From NCBI GenBank assembly GCA_002339125.1, contig DDJQ01000107.1, forward strand, positions 23,386-80,836: a stretch of 57,451 nt of DNA. The letters are read 5' to 3'. This stretch comes from Alteromonadaceae bacterium UBA2620 (GTDB taxonomy: Bacteria; Pseudomonadota; Gammaproteobacteria; Enterobacterales; Alteromonadaceae). Below, in pieces: positions 18,449 to 26,432 of this stretch; within the stretch, counting starts at the first letter, position 1, and each line of letters opens with the position of its first letter. The notes under the pieces are model-generated. The model saw nothing but the letters and a program-made list of their open reading frames with translations, was not told where the DNA came from and did no database searches. The position numbers were made by a program, and so were the translations under genes.

Positions 18449-21400
18449 TCAATGAAGTGAGTTACTGCACTTTGAAACCGACAGTAACCGCTGTATATCA
18501 GAAAAGTACAGCACCTGACTTTTTATCAGTGACTCTGCAAGCCGCATGAGCACCGGGCGCTTTTTCTCGCAGATGGCAAAGGCACTGTTGTAAGCGTCTG
18601 TCATCCAGTTGCCTACTTCCAACTGCAATTCCGCTTCGCTCATACTGAACTGGCTTTTATCAACCATATCGCAGGTGCTGCTAAGCCCCCATTGGCCAAT
18701 GGCTTTTTTGGCTAACTCAGTGGCGCTGCGAATATCAGAGGCGTCACTGCGGCTAAGTTGATCCGGATCGTTAAGCAATACTTGTTCGGCCGCTCGCCCG
18801 GCGAGCAATACCTGCAATTGCTTTTTCACCGTTGCCCTGGTGATGGCGTATCTGGCTTGTAGGTTTGCAAACAACACCAGGCTTTCCGTGTCTGCGCGCC
18901 TGCGAATATCTACTGCCAACACGTCGTCTGGTGAATACACCTCGGCAATGACCAGTGCGTGTCCTGCTTCATGATAAGCACATAGCCGGGTTTGTTCGTC
19001 ACTTCTGTTACCGTCGGCTTCGGGTTCACCTGCCGTTTGATTAATGTAAGCCGCGATTAGCGCTGCGCCAATATCACCCTGTTTACTGATTAACGCCCTG
19101 GCTTTTTGTAAAATATTATCCACCAATGCCACTGGCCGGTTGTGTAGTTTGCCAACAATGGCATCCATAACACTTGCGCAATCTACACTAGTAAGAGCAT
19201 CGCCAAGCTCACATTCAACATAGTTTTTCAGTTCTTTATGAGTAGGAAAATTAAGCGTCAGGCGATTATTCAGCCTGCCTGGCCTAACTACAGCGTCATC
19301 CAGATAATCCGGATGGTTAGTGGCGCCAATGATCATCACTGAATCAAGCCCTCCGTTAAACCCATCCAGTGCGGTTAGCAGTGAGTTCACCATCAGATTA
19401 AACGATTTGGTTTCAGCCTGGCGTTTTGAGGCGATGGCATCTATTTCATCAATAAACACGATACTGGGGGCGTACTTTTTAGCCGCAGTAAATAAGGTTT
19501 TCAGGTTTTTATCGGCATCGCCAATGGTGAGCTCTGAGGCATTTACCTGAATAAACACGCCCTGGAAGCTACTGGCGATAGCCCTTGCCAGATGCGTTTT
19601 CCCCGTTCCCGGCGGGCCCACCAGCAGCGTATGCCCAATAGAGATATTTACATAGTGGAAAGAACTACAGCTTTCGTTAAGCGTACTAACCAACCCTTTA
19701 ATCTGGCTAATGACAGCATCATTACCGATAAGATCTGCAAACCGACAATCAGAATCTGACACAAAGTGCATAAACGGGCACTGGATATCCTGCAAGCTGA
19801 TCACGGGTTTTGGTAACTCACACACCAGTGCTAATGTGCCGACTTGCTCAGCGCACCTGAGCCGGATTGAAAACCCTGCCTGCCATACCCGCGAGTGGTA
19901 CTGATGAACAAACGCGGCCAGATCGGCCTCGCCGCCCTCAAACTCAATGAGCAAGCCATTTATTCGCAGCAATTCATCATAATAGGCCGCATTAACCTCT
20001 TTACGAATTTCCGAACGCAGCTTAGTCACCGCGCCAAGCATTGCTCTGGGATTCAGCTCACCGGCAATCATACAAATGGCTCGGGCAAAATCTCCTTCCG
20101 CATTAATATCTAATTCAAACGCCAACTCATAGGCGAGCTGCTTTGCCAGGGTTATGACTTCCGCCTCCTCCAAGGGCAGAGCTTTGGCCACCGAGCCCCG
20201 TGCTATACGACTAATAAACTCAGGGCTGAATGCGGTTGCCAGCTCGCTACGATAATCCGTAGCAATGTGCTCCAGAGCGTTATGCTGGCCAACATTGGAG
20301 GTAAAAATGAATATGCTCTCACTGAAGTCCACCAGCCGGTTGGTAGAGGAATCCCGCGCCTCGTGTTCAGATAAAAGCGTGAGCAAAGAATTAATGGTAT
20401 TCGGATGCGCCTTTTCAATTTCATCAAAAACTATAATTCGCTTTGCCTGAAATTCGCCCGGCGTTGTGAGTGTGCCCAGGTTAGCCGCATTAAATTGCAG
20501 CCCGGCTCCAAATAACTGTAGTGCCGCATTCTTATGGTAAAACTGCTCCATATTGATTATCTGCAGTGCGTAACTATCGGCCAGGTGCACATTCAGTGTT
20601 TGGGCGAACACTTTGGCAAGCGAGGTTTTCCCTACCCCCGAGGCTCCATAGATAAACACTGGCCCGCGCTGCTGAAGCGCAACACCTTCAATACATTGCC
20701 TCAGGCCTGCCAGCAGGGCTTTTTTTACCTCGGACTGACCAACAATGTCGGCATCCATTTGCTGCTCCAGCAGAGTAAGCAGAAATCGCTTTTGCCTTGG
20801 ATCGTCAAACTGCTGATTGAACGTGATGAACTCGCCGAATATGGATGAGGAAGTATTCCATTCACCGCGGCAAATTTGATTAATGGCGTGTTGCGCCCAG
20901 TGAACCGTTTGCGTCGCGTCATCAAATTCGCAGCACCTCTGAAGGATGTCTGCCGCCCCGGCAGTAAGGTGAGCGGGCATCACTTCGCTCAACTGAATGT
21001 CGAACCAGCTCTTACCATCGTTTTCGCCATTACAACACAGCTGCATATCCACGGCATCAGTCAGAGCTGCGAGCAACTCATTCACAGATTGCGGTGCTAT
21101 AACATCATGACTAACCTGCAAGCCTTCCTTAAAGGCGTTGCGTAACGGCTTTGTTGCCATTATGGCAGCGAGTAACGCCGTATCATCGATGGGTTTAGAG
21201 CCACCTTTAACCTTAATAATGTGCTGAATGCGCTTTAGAAAGGGCTTCAGCGATGCGGATGGACTGCATAGAATTTGTTTTAAGGTAGGTGCGCAATTCT
21301 GAGTGGAGCTGGCCTCCATAGATGCGCCCTGGCTGTACTCACTGAGTTTAACCGGCTGATGGTAAAGCGCATGGTCCCACCGGTTGAACAAATATGAAAT

Positions 21401-21838
21401 CAAAGCACTGGTGTGTATATGTTCCTTATGGGCATAGCGCTCAGACAAATACTGCGAATAACTCAGCAAGTAGATTTTCAGCGAATACGACACACTGTTT
21501 TGCTCACCCTGCGGCCACGGAAAGAATGCATCAAACAGCTCAGCAGCGGCCTCTGAAAGTAACCCGGTTAGAGCGCTTTGTTCCTTGCCAGGTAGTGAGG
21601 AAATCTGAGGCTTTGTACACTGCAATAAAAACGCATCGTCTGCATCAACGAAAAACTGACACCGAAAATCTAAAGCTATGCGGCGTACCCTGGCAATGTG
21701 CAACGCCTGCATCAATACAAACGGTAATAACTTTTTATCGTCCGTCAGCCAATCTAAAAAAGGCACGTTGTCATCATCGAGCCAAAATGTAGCATTTCGG
21801 TATTGCTCAGGGATGATGTTGCGTAGTCGACTTTGCAT
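18449..21838 (-). CDS. Chimeric Clp-type AAA+ / FtsH-type AAA+ M41 zinc metalloprotease
   Basis: 1129 residues in three parts. (a) An unrecognised N-terminal domain (1-350). (b) An HSP100/ClpB-D2-like AAA_2 module (about 360-640) with Walker A GASGVGKT (398-405), Walker B RIIVFDEIEKAHP (467-479), sensor FIFTSNVG (Asn515) and a ClpB small-domain-like NPRAMLGAVTKLRSEI. (c) An FtsH-like half: FADLIGNDAVISQIK entry, Walker A GPPGTGKT (741-748), Walker B SIVFIDEIDAI, sensor GATNHPD, arginine finger RPGR (852-855), then an M41 peptidase with zinc motif HEAGH (956-960) and the third ligand Asp1035 in SDASDIRSATELA. No transmembrane helix is seen, unlike FtsH, so it is cytoplasmic or recruited by the membrane proteins encoded downstream. 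Both Walker sites and the zinc site look intact. Residue-level homology is clear; the role is unknown. Confidence 0.93.
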   Translation of the reverse strand: MQSRLRNIIPEQYRNATFWLDDDNVPFLDWLTDDKKLLPFVLMQALHIARVRRIALDFRCQFFVDADDAFLLQCTKPQISSLPGKEQSALTGLLSEAAAELFDAFFPWPQGEQNSVSYSLKIYLLSYSQYLSERYAHKEHIHTSALISYLFNRWDHALYHQPVKLSEYSQGASMEASSTQNCAPTLKQILCSPSASLKPFLKRIQHIIKVKGGSKPIDDTALLAAIMATKPLRNAFKEGLQVSHDVIAPQSVNELLAALTDAVDMQLCCNGENDGKSWFDIQLSEVMPAHLTAGAADILQRCCEFDDATQTVHWAQHAINQICRGEWNTSSSIFGEFITFNQQFDDPRQKRFLLTLLEQQMDADIVGQSEVKKALLAGLRQCIEGVALQQRGPVFIYGASGVGKTSLAKVFAQTLNVHLADSYALQIINMEQFYHKNAALQLFGAGLQFNAANLGTLTTPGEFQAKRIIVFDEIEKAHPNTINSLLTLLSEHEARDSSTNRLVDFSESIFIFTSNVGQHNALEHIATDYRSELATAFSPEFISRIARGSVAKALPLEEAEVITLAKQLAYELAFELDINAEGDFARAICMIAGELNPRAMLGAVTKLRSEIRKEVNAAYYDELLRINGLLIEFEGGEADLAAFVHQYHSRVWQAGFSIRLRCAEQVGTLALVCELPKPVISLQDIQCPFMHFVSDSDCRFADLIGNDAVISQIKGLVSTLNESCSSFHYVNISIGHTLLVGPPGTGKTHLARAIASSFQGVFIQVNASELTIGDADKNLKTLFTAAKKYAPSIVFIDEIDAIASKRQAETKSFNLMVNSLLTALDGFNGGLDSVMIIGATNHPDYLDDAVVRPGRLNNRLTLNFPTHKELKNYVECELGDALTSVDCASVMDAIVGKLHNRPVALVDNILQKARALISKQGDIGAALIAAYINQTAGEPEADGNRSDEQTRLCAYHEAGHALVIAEVYSPDDVLAVDIRRRADTESLVLFANLQARYAITRATVKKQLQVLLAGRAAEQVLLNDPDQLSRSDASDIRSATELAKKAIGQWGLSSTCDMVDKSQFSMSEAELQLEVGNWMTDAYNSAFAICEKKRPVLMRLAESLIKSQVLYFSDIQRLLSVSKCSNSLH

Positions 21839-21840
21839 AA

Positions 21841-21868
21841 TGTTGCCCCCTTTACTTACAGGGCAACA
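21841..21868 (-). promoter_or_regulatory. Hairpin over the ribosome-binding site of the AAA+/M41 gene
   Basis: Perfect 8-bp inverted repeat TGTTGCCC/GGGCAACA with a 12-nt loop, ending 2 nt before the start codon at 21838. In the mRNA the purine-rich AAAGGGGG ribosome-binding site is partly buried in the 3' arm, so the hairpin could repress translation or act as a thermosensor. It could instead be a protein-binding operator in DNA. Confidence 0.5.
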
Positions 21869-21991
21869 ACATTACCTTACAACTGGGTCAAACCATGTCC
21901 CAGTGCAATTTGGTAAAGTGACTACGTTTAATGTTTCATAGAACCGGGCAACCCAAACCAATACGATCTCTACGTGGGTGATGTGTTTTTT

Positions 21992-22010
21992 GTTATGGGA
22001 ATCCCATAAC
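21992..22010. promoter_or_regulatory. Perfect 19-bp palindrome, candidate operator
   Basis: GTTATGGGA, one central A, TCCCATAAC. It lies 9 bp upstream of the truncated XRE/HipB-like coding remnant and about 155 bp upstream of the AAA+/M41 start. XRE antitoxins normally bind such palindromes in their own promoter, so it may be a surviving operator. Confidence 0.5.
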
Positions 22011-22019
22011 GGCTGATGA

Positions 22020-22214
22020 ACTAATTTAGCTAAACGTATCGGCGTCTATCAAAGGGATATTTCTAACTATGAAGCAAAGCCTGAAACAGTCTCTGTTGAG
22101 ATGCTCATCAAACTCTGTGCAGCGCTGGACTTAAAATTGACTATCGACAATCAGCCCAATAAAGAAGTGTCTGCAACGCTCGCCCGCCTCGCCAGGAAAC
22201 CTCTGAGATTCTAA
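22020..22214 (+). pseudogene. Truncated HipB-like XRE antitoxin remnant
   Basis: A 64-codon frame without a start codon, closed upstream by TGA at 22017. It reads TNLAKRIGVYQRDISNYEAK, then ETVSVEMLIKLCAALDLKLTI, and ends with LARLARKPLRF. This is the second half of a HipB-type helix-turn-helix antitoxin (the SQxxISxxE-like helix, then the V-S-x-E-x-L-x-K-x-x-A-A-L signature). The first helix and start codon are missing, and no hipA follows: the next gene is DUF3010 on the other strand. A toxin-antitoxin locus has probably been lost here by deletion. Confidence 0.65.
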
Positions 22215-22291
22215 TGGGACGAGAACATAGCCGCACACTCTGCTGCTCTGTGAACGGATTTCCGATAGGCAATTTGTATTTCGGAGCAGCG

Positions 22292-22720
22292 TTACAGATG
22301 TTGACTCATATAAGCCAGCGCAGTTTCAAACGCGGACTTCTGAAAACCTTTTAAACCGGTTTCGGCAAATTCTATAAACACGCGGCTTTCTTTTAACGCC
22401 GCTTTAATCTCGGTGGGCGGCATTACAATAACCTGCACCCCGTTTAGCAACTCCAGCGCCGCCTCTAATTTAAAGCCAATAGCGCCACCAGCAAACTTGC
22501 CCTTCATCGGGCGCTGGCGGATAACAATGGTTTCGATCTTATAATCCTGCACCAGCTGCGCGAAGGATTTCTGAAAATACTTAAGCTCATGAGCAGTAGC
22601 GGCTTTCTGTAAGCTCAGTTTACGGGTACGGCAATCAGGAAGCTGAATCAGGCCATTTTCCAGATTCATCAGGGCAATGTTGGCATCGTTTCCCGCCAGA
22701 TCTACACCACATACACGCAT
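22292..22720 (-). CDS. DUF3010 family protein (RNase H-like fold)
   Basis: 142 residues, matching DUF3010 in length and pattern: MRVCGVDLAGNDANIAL at the N-terminus, IETIVIRQRPMKGKFAGGAIGFKLEAALEL in the middle and FQKSAFETALAYM at the end. The first beta strand with an acidic residue (GVDLAGND) suggests a RuvC/RNase H-like fold. Common in marine gammaproteobacteria; function not known to me. It lies alone on the minus strand at the edge of the defence-like region. Confidence 0.8.
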   Translation of the reverse strand: MRVCGVDLAGNDANIALMNLENGLIQLPDCRTRKLSLQKAATAHELKYFQKSFAQLVQDYKIETIVIRQRPMKGKFAGGAIGFKLEAALELLNGVQVIVMPPTEIKAALKESRVFIEFAETGLKGFQKSAFETALAYMSQHL

Positions 22721-22879
22721 TACAAAACTCCACTTTAAATATCAGCCTGGATTATATCGGATTTAGCGGTGCTGCGGGCTGGTATTTCTAAGAAACTCGA
22801 AGGCTCTGATAATCAGAAAGTGAATTTATCTACAGCTTCACTCCGCTCTAACTTTGCCCGCCCCTCTCTCAAATAACGA

Positions 22880-23884
22880 CTACTCCTTAGCCAGGTATTC
22901 TAATCGAGTCAAATGCAATGGATTATCCCCTCCGAAGTACGGGTTAGGGAAAAGACAAGCTTTTAGTCTGTAGGTTGCTTCAACCTTATCGATTGTCTGT
23001 TTGCAGAATTGCTGAGTTTTGTGATTCAGACGAGACGACGCTTCTGTAAGTACAACCCTGGCAAAATATGCATCCAGTAAATCTAACTGCCCTTCTGAAT
23101 CAAATATCGTTGAAAAAACAGATAATCGCTCCGCCTGACTAGCTCTATATTCGATGTACTCAACTTCGGATTCGAAACGCAGAATTGTATGCAAATAGTA
23201 AACGGCACCTTCCCAGTAAGCACCGTGGACAAACAGATCGTTTGAATGCGATGGATACTTTGGAAACCTTGGAATTCGGCTGTCTTTCAAAGCGTTTATA
23301 ATTGGTCGGTAGGCTGTGTGCCAATCATTCTTTAAGGTTGGTTCTTGTGCCCATAAAAAGCGGATTTTTTCACAAGACATAATAACCGGATAAGGCGGAG
23401 CGGGTAATAAAAGGTCAGCCAAAGAAGTAAATACCATACCCCCAGAGAGACCTCCAAATTCACTTGAAAACACGGGTAAAGCGCCCCTTTCAGCAATTCC
23501 GAGCATATGTGTGAACCATCCACAGAAAGCGTAATTCTCACCAACACTTGCAGCTATCAATTCAGGGAAACGCTCTTTCATTCGTTCCGCGAGTTCTGTA
23601 GCAGTTAAATCTTTTGCGTCCACCCATCCGAAATAACAATTACCCTCTTTAGCTGAAGAATGGCTGACCCGTTCATGTCCAAGCATCTTTGTGCTTTGAA
23701 CGAAGCCATCTTCATCAAAATATAAATTTTGAAATGGGTGTAAACTGATACGCCAGTCCATACCTGACGGACTCATTGCACAGATACAAGCTAGATTATG
23801 AAACCCTTGCTTGTGAAGCTCTTGCACTGCATATAATAACCTAACGCTACGTCTGATGATTGGGGTAGTTTTCGTTATTGTCAT
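22880..23884 (-). CDS. Unrecognised protein downstream of a WYL regulator
   Basis: 334 residues, soluble, with no signal peptide or membrane helix. Distinctive segments are HNLACICAMSPSGMDWRISLHP, EFGGLSGGMVFTSLADLLLPAPPYP and DLFVHGAYWEGAVYYLHTILRFE. I do not recognise a family or catalytic motif. It follows the WYL regulator by 28 bp, so they are an operon. WYL/BrxR/CapW-type regulators often sit next to anti-phage genes, which makes this a candidate effector; that is inference from neighbourhood only. Confidence 0.7.
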   Translation of the reverse strand: MTITKTTPIIRRSVRLLYAVQELHKQGFHNLACICAMSPSGMDWRISLHPFQNLYFDEDGFVQSTKMLGHERVSHSSAKEGNCYFGWVDAKDLTATELAERMKERFPELIAASVGENYAFCGWFTHMLGIAERGALPVFSSEFGGLSGGMVFTSLADLLLPAPPYPVIMSCEKIRFLWAQEPTLKNDWHTAYRPIINALKDSRIPRFPKYPSHSNDLFVHGAYWEGAVYYLHTILRFESEVEYIEYRASQAERLSVFSTIFDSEGQLDLLDAYFARVVLTEASSRLNHKTQQFCKQTIDKVEATYRLKACLFPNPYFGGDNPLHLTRLEYLAKE

Positions 23885-23912
23885 TTAACAGGTTTATCAG
23901 ATTGCTCTTTCA

Positions 23913-24779
23913 TTAAAACAGCCACTGCTTTATGGCATCGATGTTCTCTATAACAATCTGCTGCGCTTTAGGATCGGCCGATACCGTATTTTGGTCGACA
24001 TTCATCATCTGCAGCAGGTACTGCACCATAGAGCCTCGTACTGTAATGAGCAGTCGGTTGTCTCTCATACCATAATCGCCCGCCACTACTTCCTGTTGTT
24101 CAGGGGTTAACCGTCCATCCGGCTTAAAGCAAACATTTACCCGCGTCATCCAGTTAAAGTCAGCATCGCCTTGAACATCTGATTTACCAATGACTTCCGG
24201 GACTCCATAAAATCGCGTGAGCACAAAGTCACGAAACTCTTGGTTCTTCTCGCACCAGGCACGCACATACCAACGCAAGCCAGAGTGAACTATGGAATGC
24301 GGCGCGATAATACGTCCGTCTTTGTTTGGGCTATTGATAGAACGGTAATCAACTTCTATCCGCTCATTCTTTTGGCACGCTTTAGCGATGACTCTGAACA
24401 CTTCCGGCCTCACCCGGTACTGAGGAAGAGGCATCATGTGGGTATGATCTAAACCTAATGACAGGTTGTGAAAGGTAGTAACCAGGTCACTGTTACGCTG
24501 AGCTAGCTGTAAATATTCATCAACCAGACCTGACGTAAGCTTTGGCTGAAAGTTAGCGCTCGGTTCATAACCTTTCGCAGAGGCATTATATTCAAGATTG
24601 CCTGGCGCAATCCCCTTTAAGTAATCATTAATATCTTTTGAAGCCTGCTGCCTGCCAATCCCAAAATAGCCGGTTAAATGCGTTGCATTGAGCTTTCCTT
24701 CCCACAGCGCAATGATTTCAATGAGCCGGTAGCGTTGGAGCAAATCGTAGCGTAGTGGCCAGTGGTCTTGCTTAGCCAT
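23913..24779 (-). CDS. HTH-WYL transcriptional regulator (BrxR/CapW-like)
   Basis: 288 residues. N-terminal winged HTH (about 15-70; LIEIIALWEGKLNATHLTGYFGIGRQQASKDINDYL), a WYL domain (about 125-205; ERIEVDYRSIN ... IAPHSIVHSGLRWYVRAWC ... FRDFVLTRF) and a C-terminal WCX-like extension ending IENIDAIKQWLF. This architecture and length fit the BrxR/CapW group that represses phage-defence loci until a nucleic-acid or nucleotide ligand binds. It heads a two-gene operon with the 334-residue protein and is divergent from the DUF4258-HNH genes across 269 bp, so it could control both sides. Confidence 0.85.
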   Translation of the reverse strand: MAKQDHWPLRYDLLQRYRLIEIIALWEGKLNATHLTGYFGIGRQQASKDINDYLKGIAPGNLEYNASAKGYEPSANFQPKLTSGLVDEYLQLAQRNSDLVTTFHNLSLGLDHTHMMPLPQYRVRPEVFRVIAKACQKNERIEVDYRSINSPNKDGRIIAPHSIVHSGLRWYVRAWCEKNQEFRDFVLTRFYGVPEVIGKSDVQGDADFNWMTRVNVCFKPDGRLTPEQQEVVAGDYGMRDNRLLITVRGSMVQYLLQMMNVDQNTVSADPKAQQIVIENIDAIKQWLF

Positions 24780-24994
24780 TAATTGTATCCATTAACGTCA
24801 TATATTGCAGGCTATCAGAACACGCAATGCATTAAATTACAATTTAGTTCATTTTTACCTGCACTAAATCACGACACATAAACCCTCTGACTTTCAATAA
24901 AAATCCAGTTAAATCGCAACTCCCGAGAGATTGCACATACAATGTAAGCCCTAACCTGCGTGAATTCACGACATGTCCGCCTATACAGTAATTG

Positions 24995-25017
24995 ATATGC
25001 CGCAAATGGCGACATAT
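24995..25017. promoter_or_regulatory. Imperfect inverted repeat in the divergent promoter region
   Basis: ATATGCCGC/GCGACATAT, 9 bp per arm with one mismatch and a 5-nt spacer, ending 31 bp before the DUF4258 start. Candidate operator for the divergently encoded WYL regulator; no promoter boxes could be placed with confidence. Confidence 0.3.
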
Positions 25018-25048
25018 GGTTCAAATTACCAACACAGGAGAACAGCTA

Positions 25049-25297
25049 ATGACTTATTCGCAACATGCTCAACAACGCTGTCAGCAACGCGGCATTTCGG
25101 CTGACTATGTAATGTTACTGGAACTGTTAGGCGCCGAGGTTCAACAAAAAGGCCGAAGCTATGTTCTCCATTTGGATAAAGATACACAAAAATCGTTAAC
25201 CAAACGTTTAAAGCGATTATTGATGCAAGTGCAACGCGATATTTATGTTGTTGTCGCCGAAGATGACACCGTGATCACTGCCGCGCACAAGATTTAA
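25049..25297 (+). CDS. DUF4258-like small protein
   Basis: 82 residues from the ATG at 25049 (AGGAGA 6 nt upstream; the longer in-frame start has none). The opening MTYSQHAQQRCQQRGISADYV is the typical DUF4258 start (H-A-x-x-R-x-x-x-R-G-I), followed by a predicted beta-rich end with DIYVVVAEDDTVITAAHKI. DUF4258 has a RelE/BrnT-like toxin-fold feel, and members occur in toxin-antitoxin-like settings. Here it precedes an HNH gene by 10 bp, so the two are cotranscribed. Function is uncertain. Confidence 0.75.
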   Translation: MTYSQHAQQRCQQRGISADYVMLLELLGAEVQQKGRSYVLHLDKDTQKSLTKRLKRLLMQVQRDIYVVVAEDDTVITAAHKI

Positions 25298-25307
25298 GGA
25301 CAAAGAC

Positions 25308-25733
25308 ATGACAATAAGAGTCACTCTACAAATGAATGGAAAATGCACGCGTCGTGAGTACAAAACCCACGCAAGAGCAATGAATGGCTTGAAACGCTGG
25401 TTTAGCGGCAATAAAGGCCTGGCTCTCGTGTACCAGCCGGGGCAGCAACCTGTGGTTTACCAAAGCGTTCATGATCTACCTATACATCAGGTCGCAAACG
25501 AGACGGACTTCTACAGAACACAAGAGTGGCGAAGCCTAAGGGTGGACGTACTGGCCGAATCAGGCCGACGATGCCTGCTTTGCGGCAACTCACCCGATAA
25601 CGGCATAACGCTGCACGTTGATCACATCAAACCGCGTAGCTTGTTTCCGGAACTAGCGTTAGAGAAAAGTAACCTGCAGGTATTATGTGAAGACTGTAAT
25701 TTAGGTAAGATGACCAGCGAACTATCGTTTTGA
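25308..25733 (+). CDS. HNH endonuclease family protein
   Basis: 141 residues. The C-terminal half is a classic HNH nuclease with zinc knuckle CLLC ... CEDC and catalytic HVDHIKPRS, ending in NLQVLCEDCNLGKM. The N-terminal half (TIRVTLQMNGKCTRREY, WFSGNKGLALVYQPGQQP) is not recognised and may contact DNA or the DUF4258 protein. The short length and context suggest a restriction or defence nuclease, or a homing-type remnant with an intact active site. It lies 10 bp after the DUF4258 gene. Confidence 0.85.
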   Translation: MTIRVTLQMNGKCTRREYKTHARAMNGLKRWFSGNKGLALVYQPGQQPVVYQSVHDLPIHQVANETDFYRTQEWRSLRVDVLAESGRRCLLCGNSPDNGITLHVDHIKPRSLFPELALEKSNLQVLCEDCNLGKMTSELSF

Positions 25734-25820
25734 TTATAATATTTGGGTAAATAAAGAAGTCTAAACGAAGGGATCATTAGCAAACCGTAAAAAGTTAGTA
25801 CAGAAAGGATTCTCTTAGCA

Positions 25821-26432
25821 GTGAAAGGTACTATTCAACATTACAGTGACAAAGCCAGCCATTATTATTCGTTATATAATTCCGTAGAAGCGGAGAATGT
25901 GCATAACGAATGGAAGGCGTTTCTCAAAACTACATCACCAGGTAAAGCATTAGATGTGGGCGCAGGCAGCGGCAGAGACGCAAACTGGCTGGCGCAACAA
26001 GGATGGCAAGTAGTTGCAGTCGAACCCGCGGATGAATTGAGAAAACTCGCGGCAAGTTCCTCCCATAAAGATGTAACCTGGAGCAACTCGAGTTTACCCT
26101 ACCTTTCAGAGCTTTCTCACCAAGAAGAAGCATTTAAACTAATCCTGTTGTCTGCGGTTTGGATGCACATACCAATAAACGAGAGGCCAGCCGCACTAAA
26201 AACGTTATCCGAGCTTCTTTCTCAAAACGGTTACATGTATATAAGCCTTCGCTTTGGTCCTAGTGATGATAACCGCCCAATGTACCCTGTGAGTTATGAC
26301 GAGCTGCAGACGCTAGCTAGGGAATGTGGACTTACAACCCGAAACCTTAACTCAATACCAAGCAAAGATAGACTCAGCCGTCAGGAGGTTGAGTGGGTAA
26401 CTGTAGAATTAGCGCGTGAAGTAAAAGCATGA
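25821..26432 (+). CDS. Class I SAM-dependent methyltransferase
   Basis: 203 residues from a GTG start. The SAM-binding motif I ALDVGAGSGRDANWLAQQG and the acidic strand VVAVEPADELRKLA are clear, and the later motif LILLSAVWMHIP is typical of small-molecule or tRNA-type methyltransferases rather than DNA methylases (no NPPY or DPPY). Its stop overlaps the start of the big helicase gene by 4 nt (ATGA), so the two are translationally coupled and probably act together. What it methylates cannot be read from sequence. Confidence 0.85.
   Translation: MKGTIQHYSDKASHYYSLYNSVEAENVHNEWKAFLKTTSPGKALDVGAGSGRDANWLAQQGWQVVAVEPADELRKLAASSSHKDVTWSNSSLPYLSELSHQEEAFKLILLSAVWMHIPINERPAALKTLSELLSQNGYMYISLRFGPSDDNRPMYPVSYDELQTLARECGLTTRNLNSIPSKDRLSRQEVEWVTVELAREVKA

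Noticed and set aside
23332..23547. Overlapping minus-strand frame inside the 334-residue gene
   Set aside because: Shadow frame wholly within a longer coherent ORF, no ribosome-binding site.
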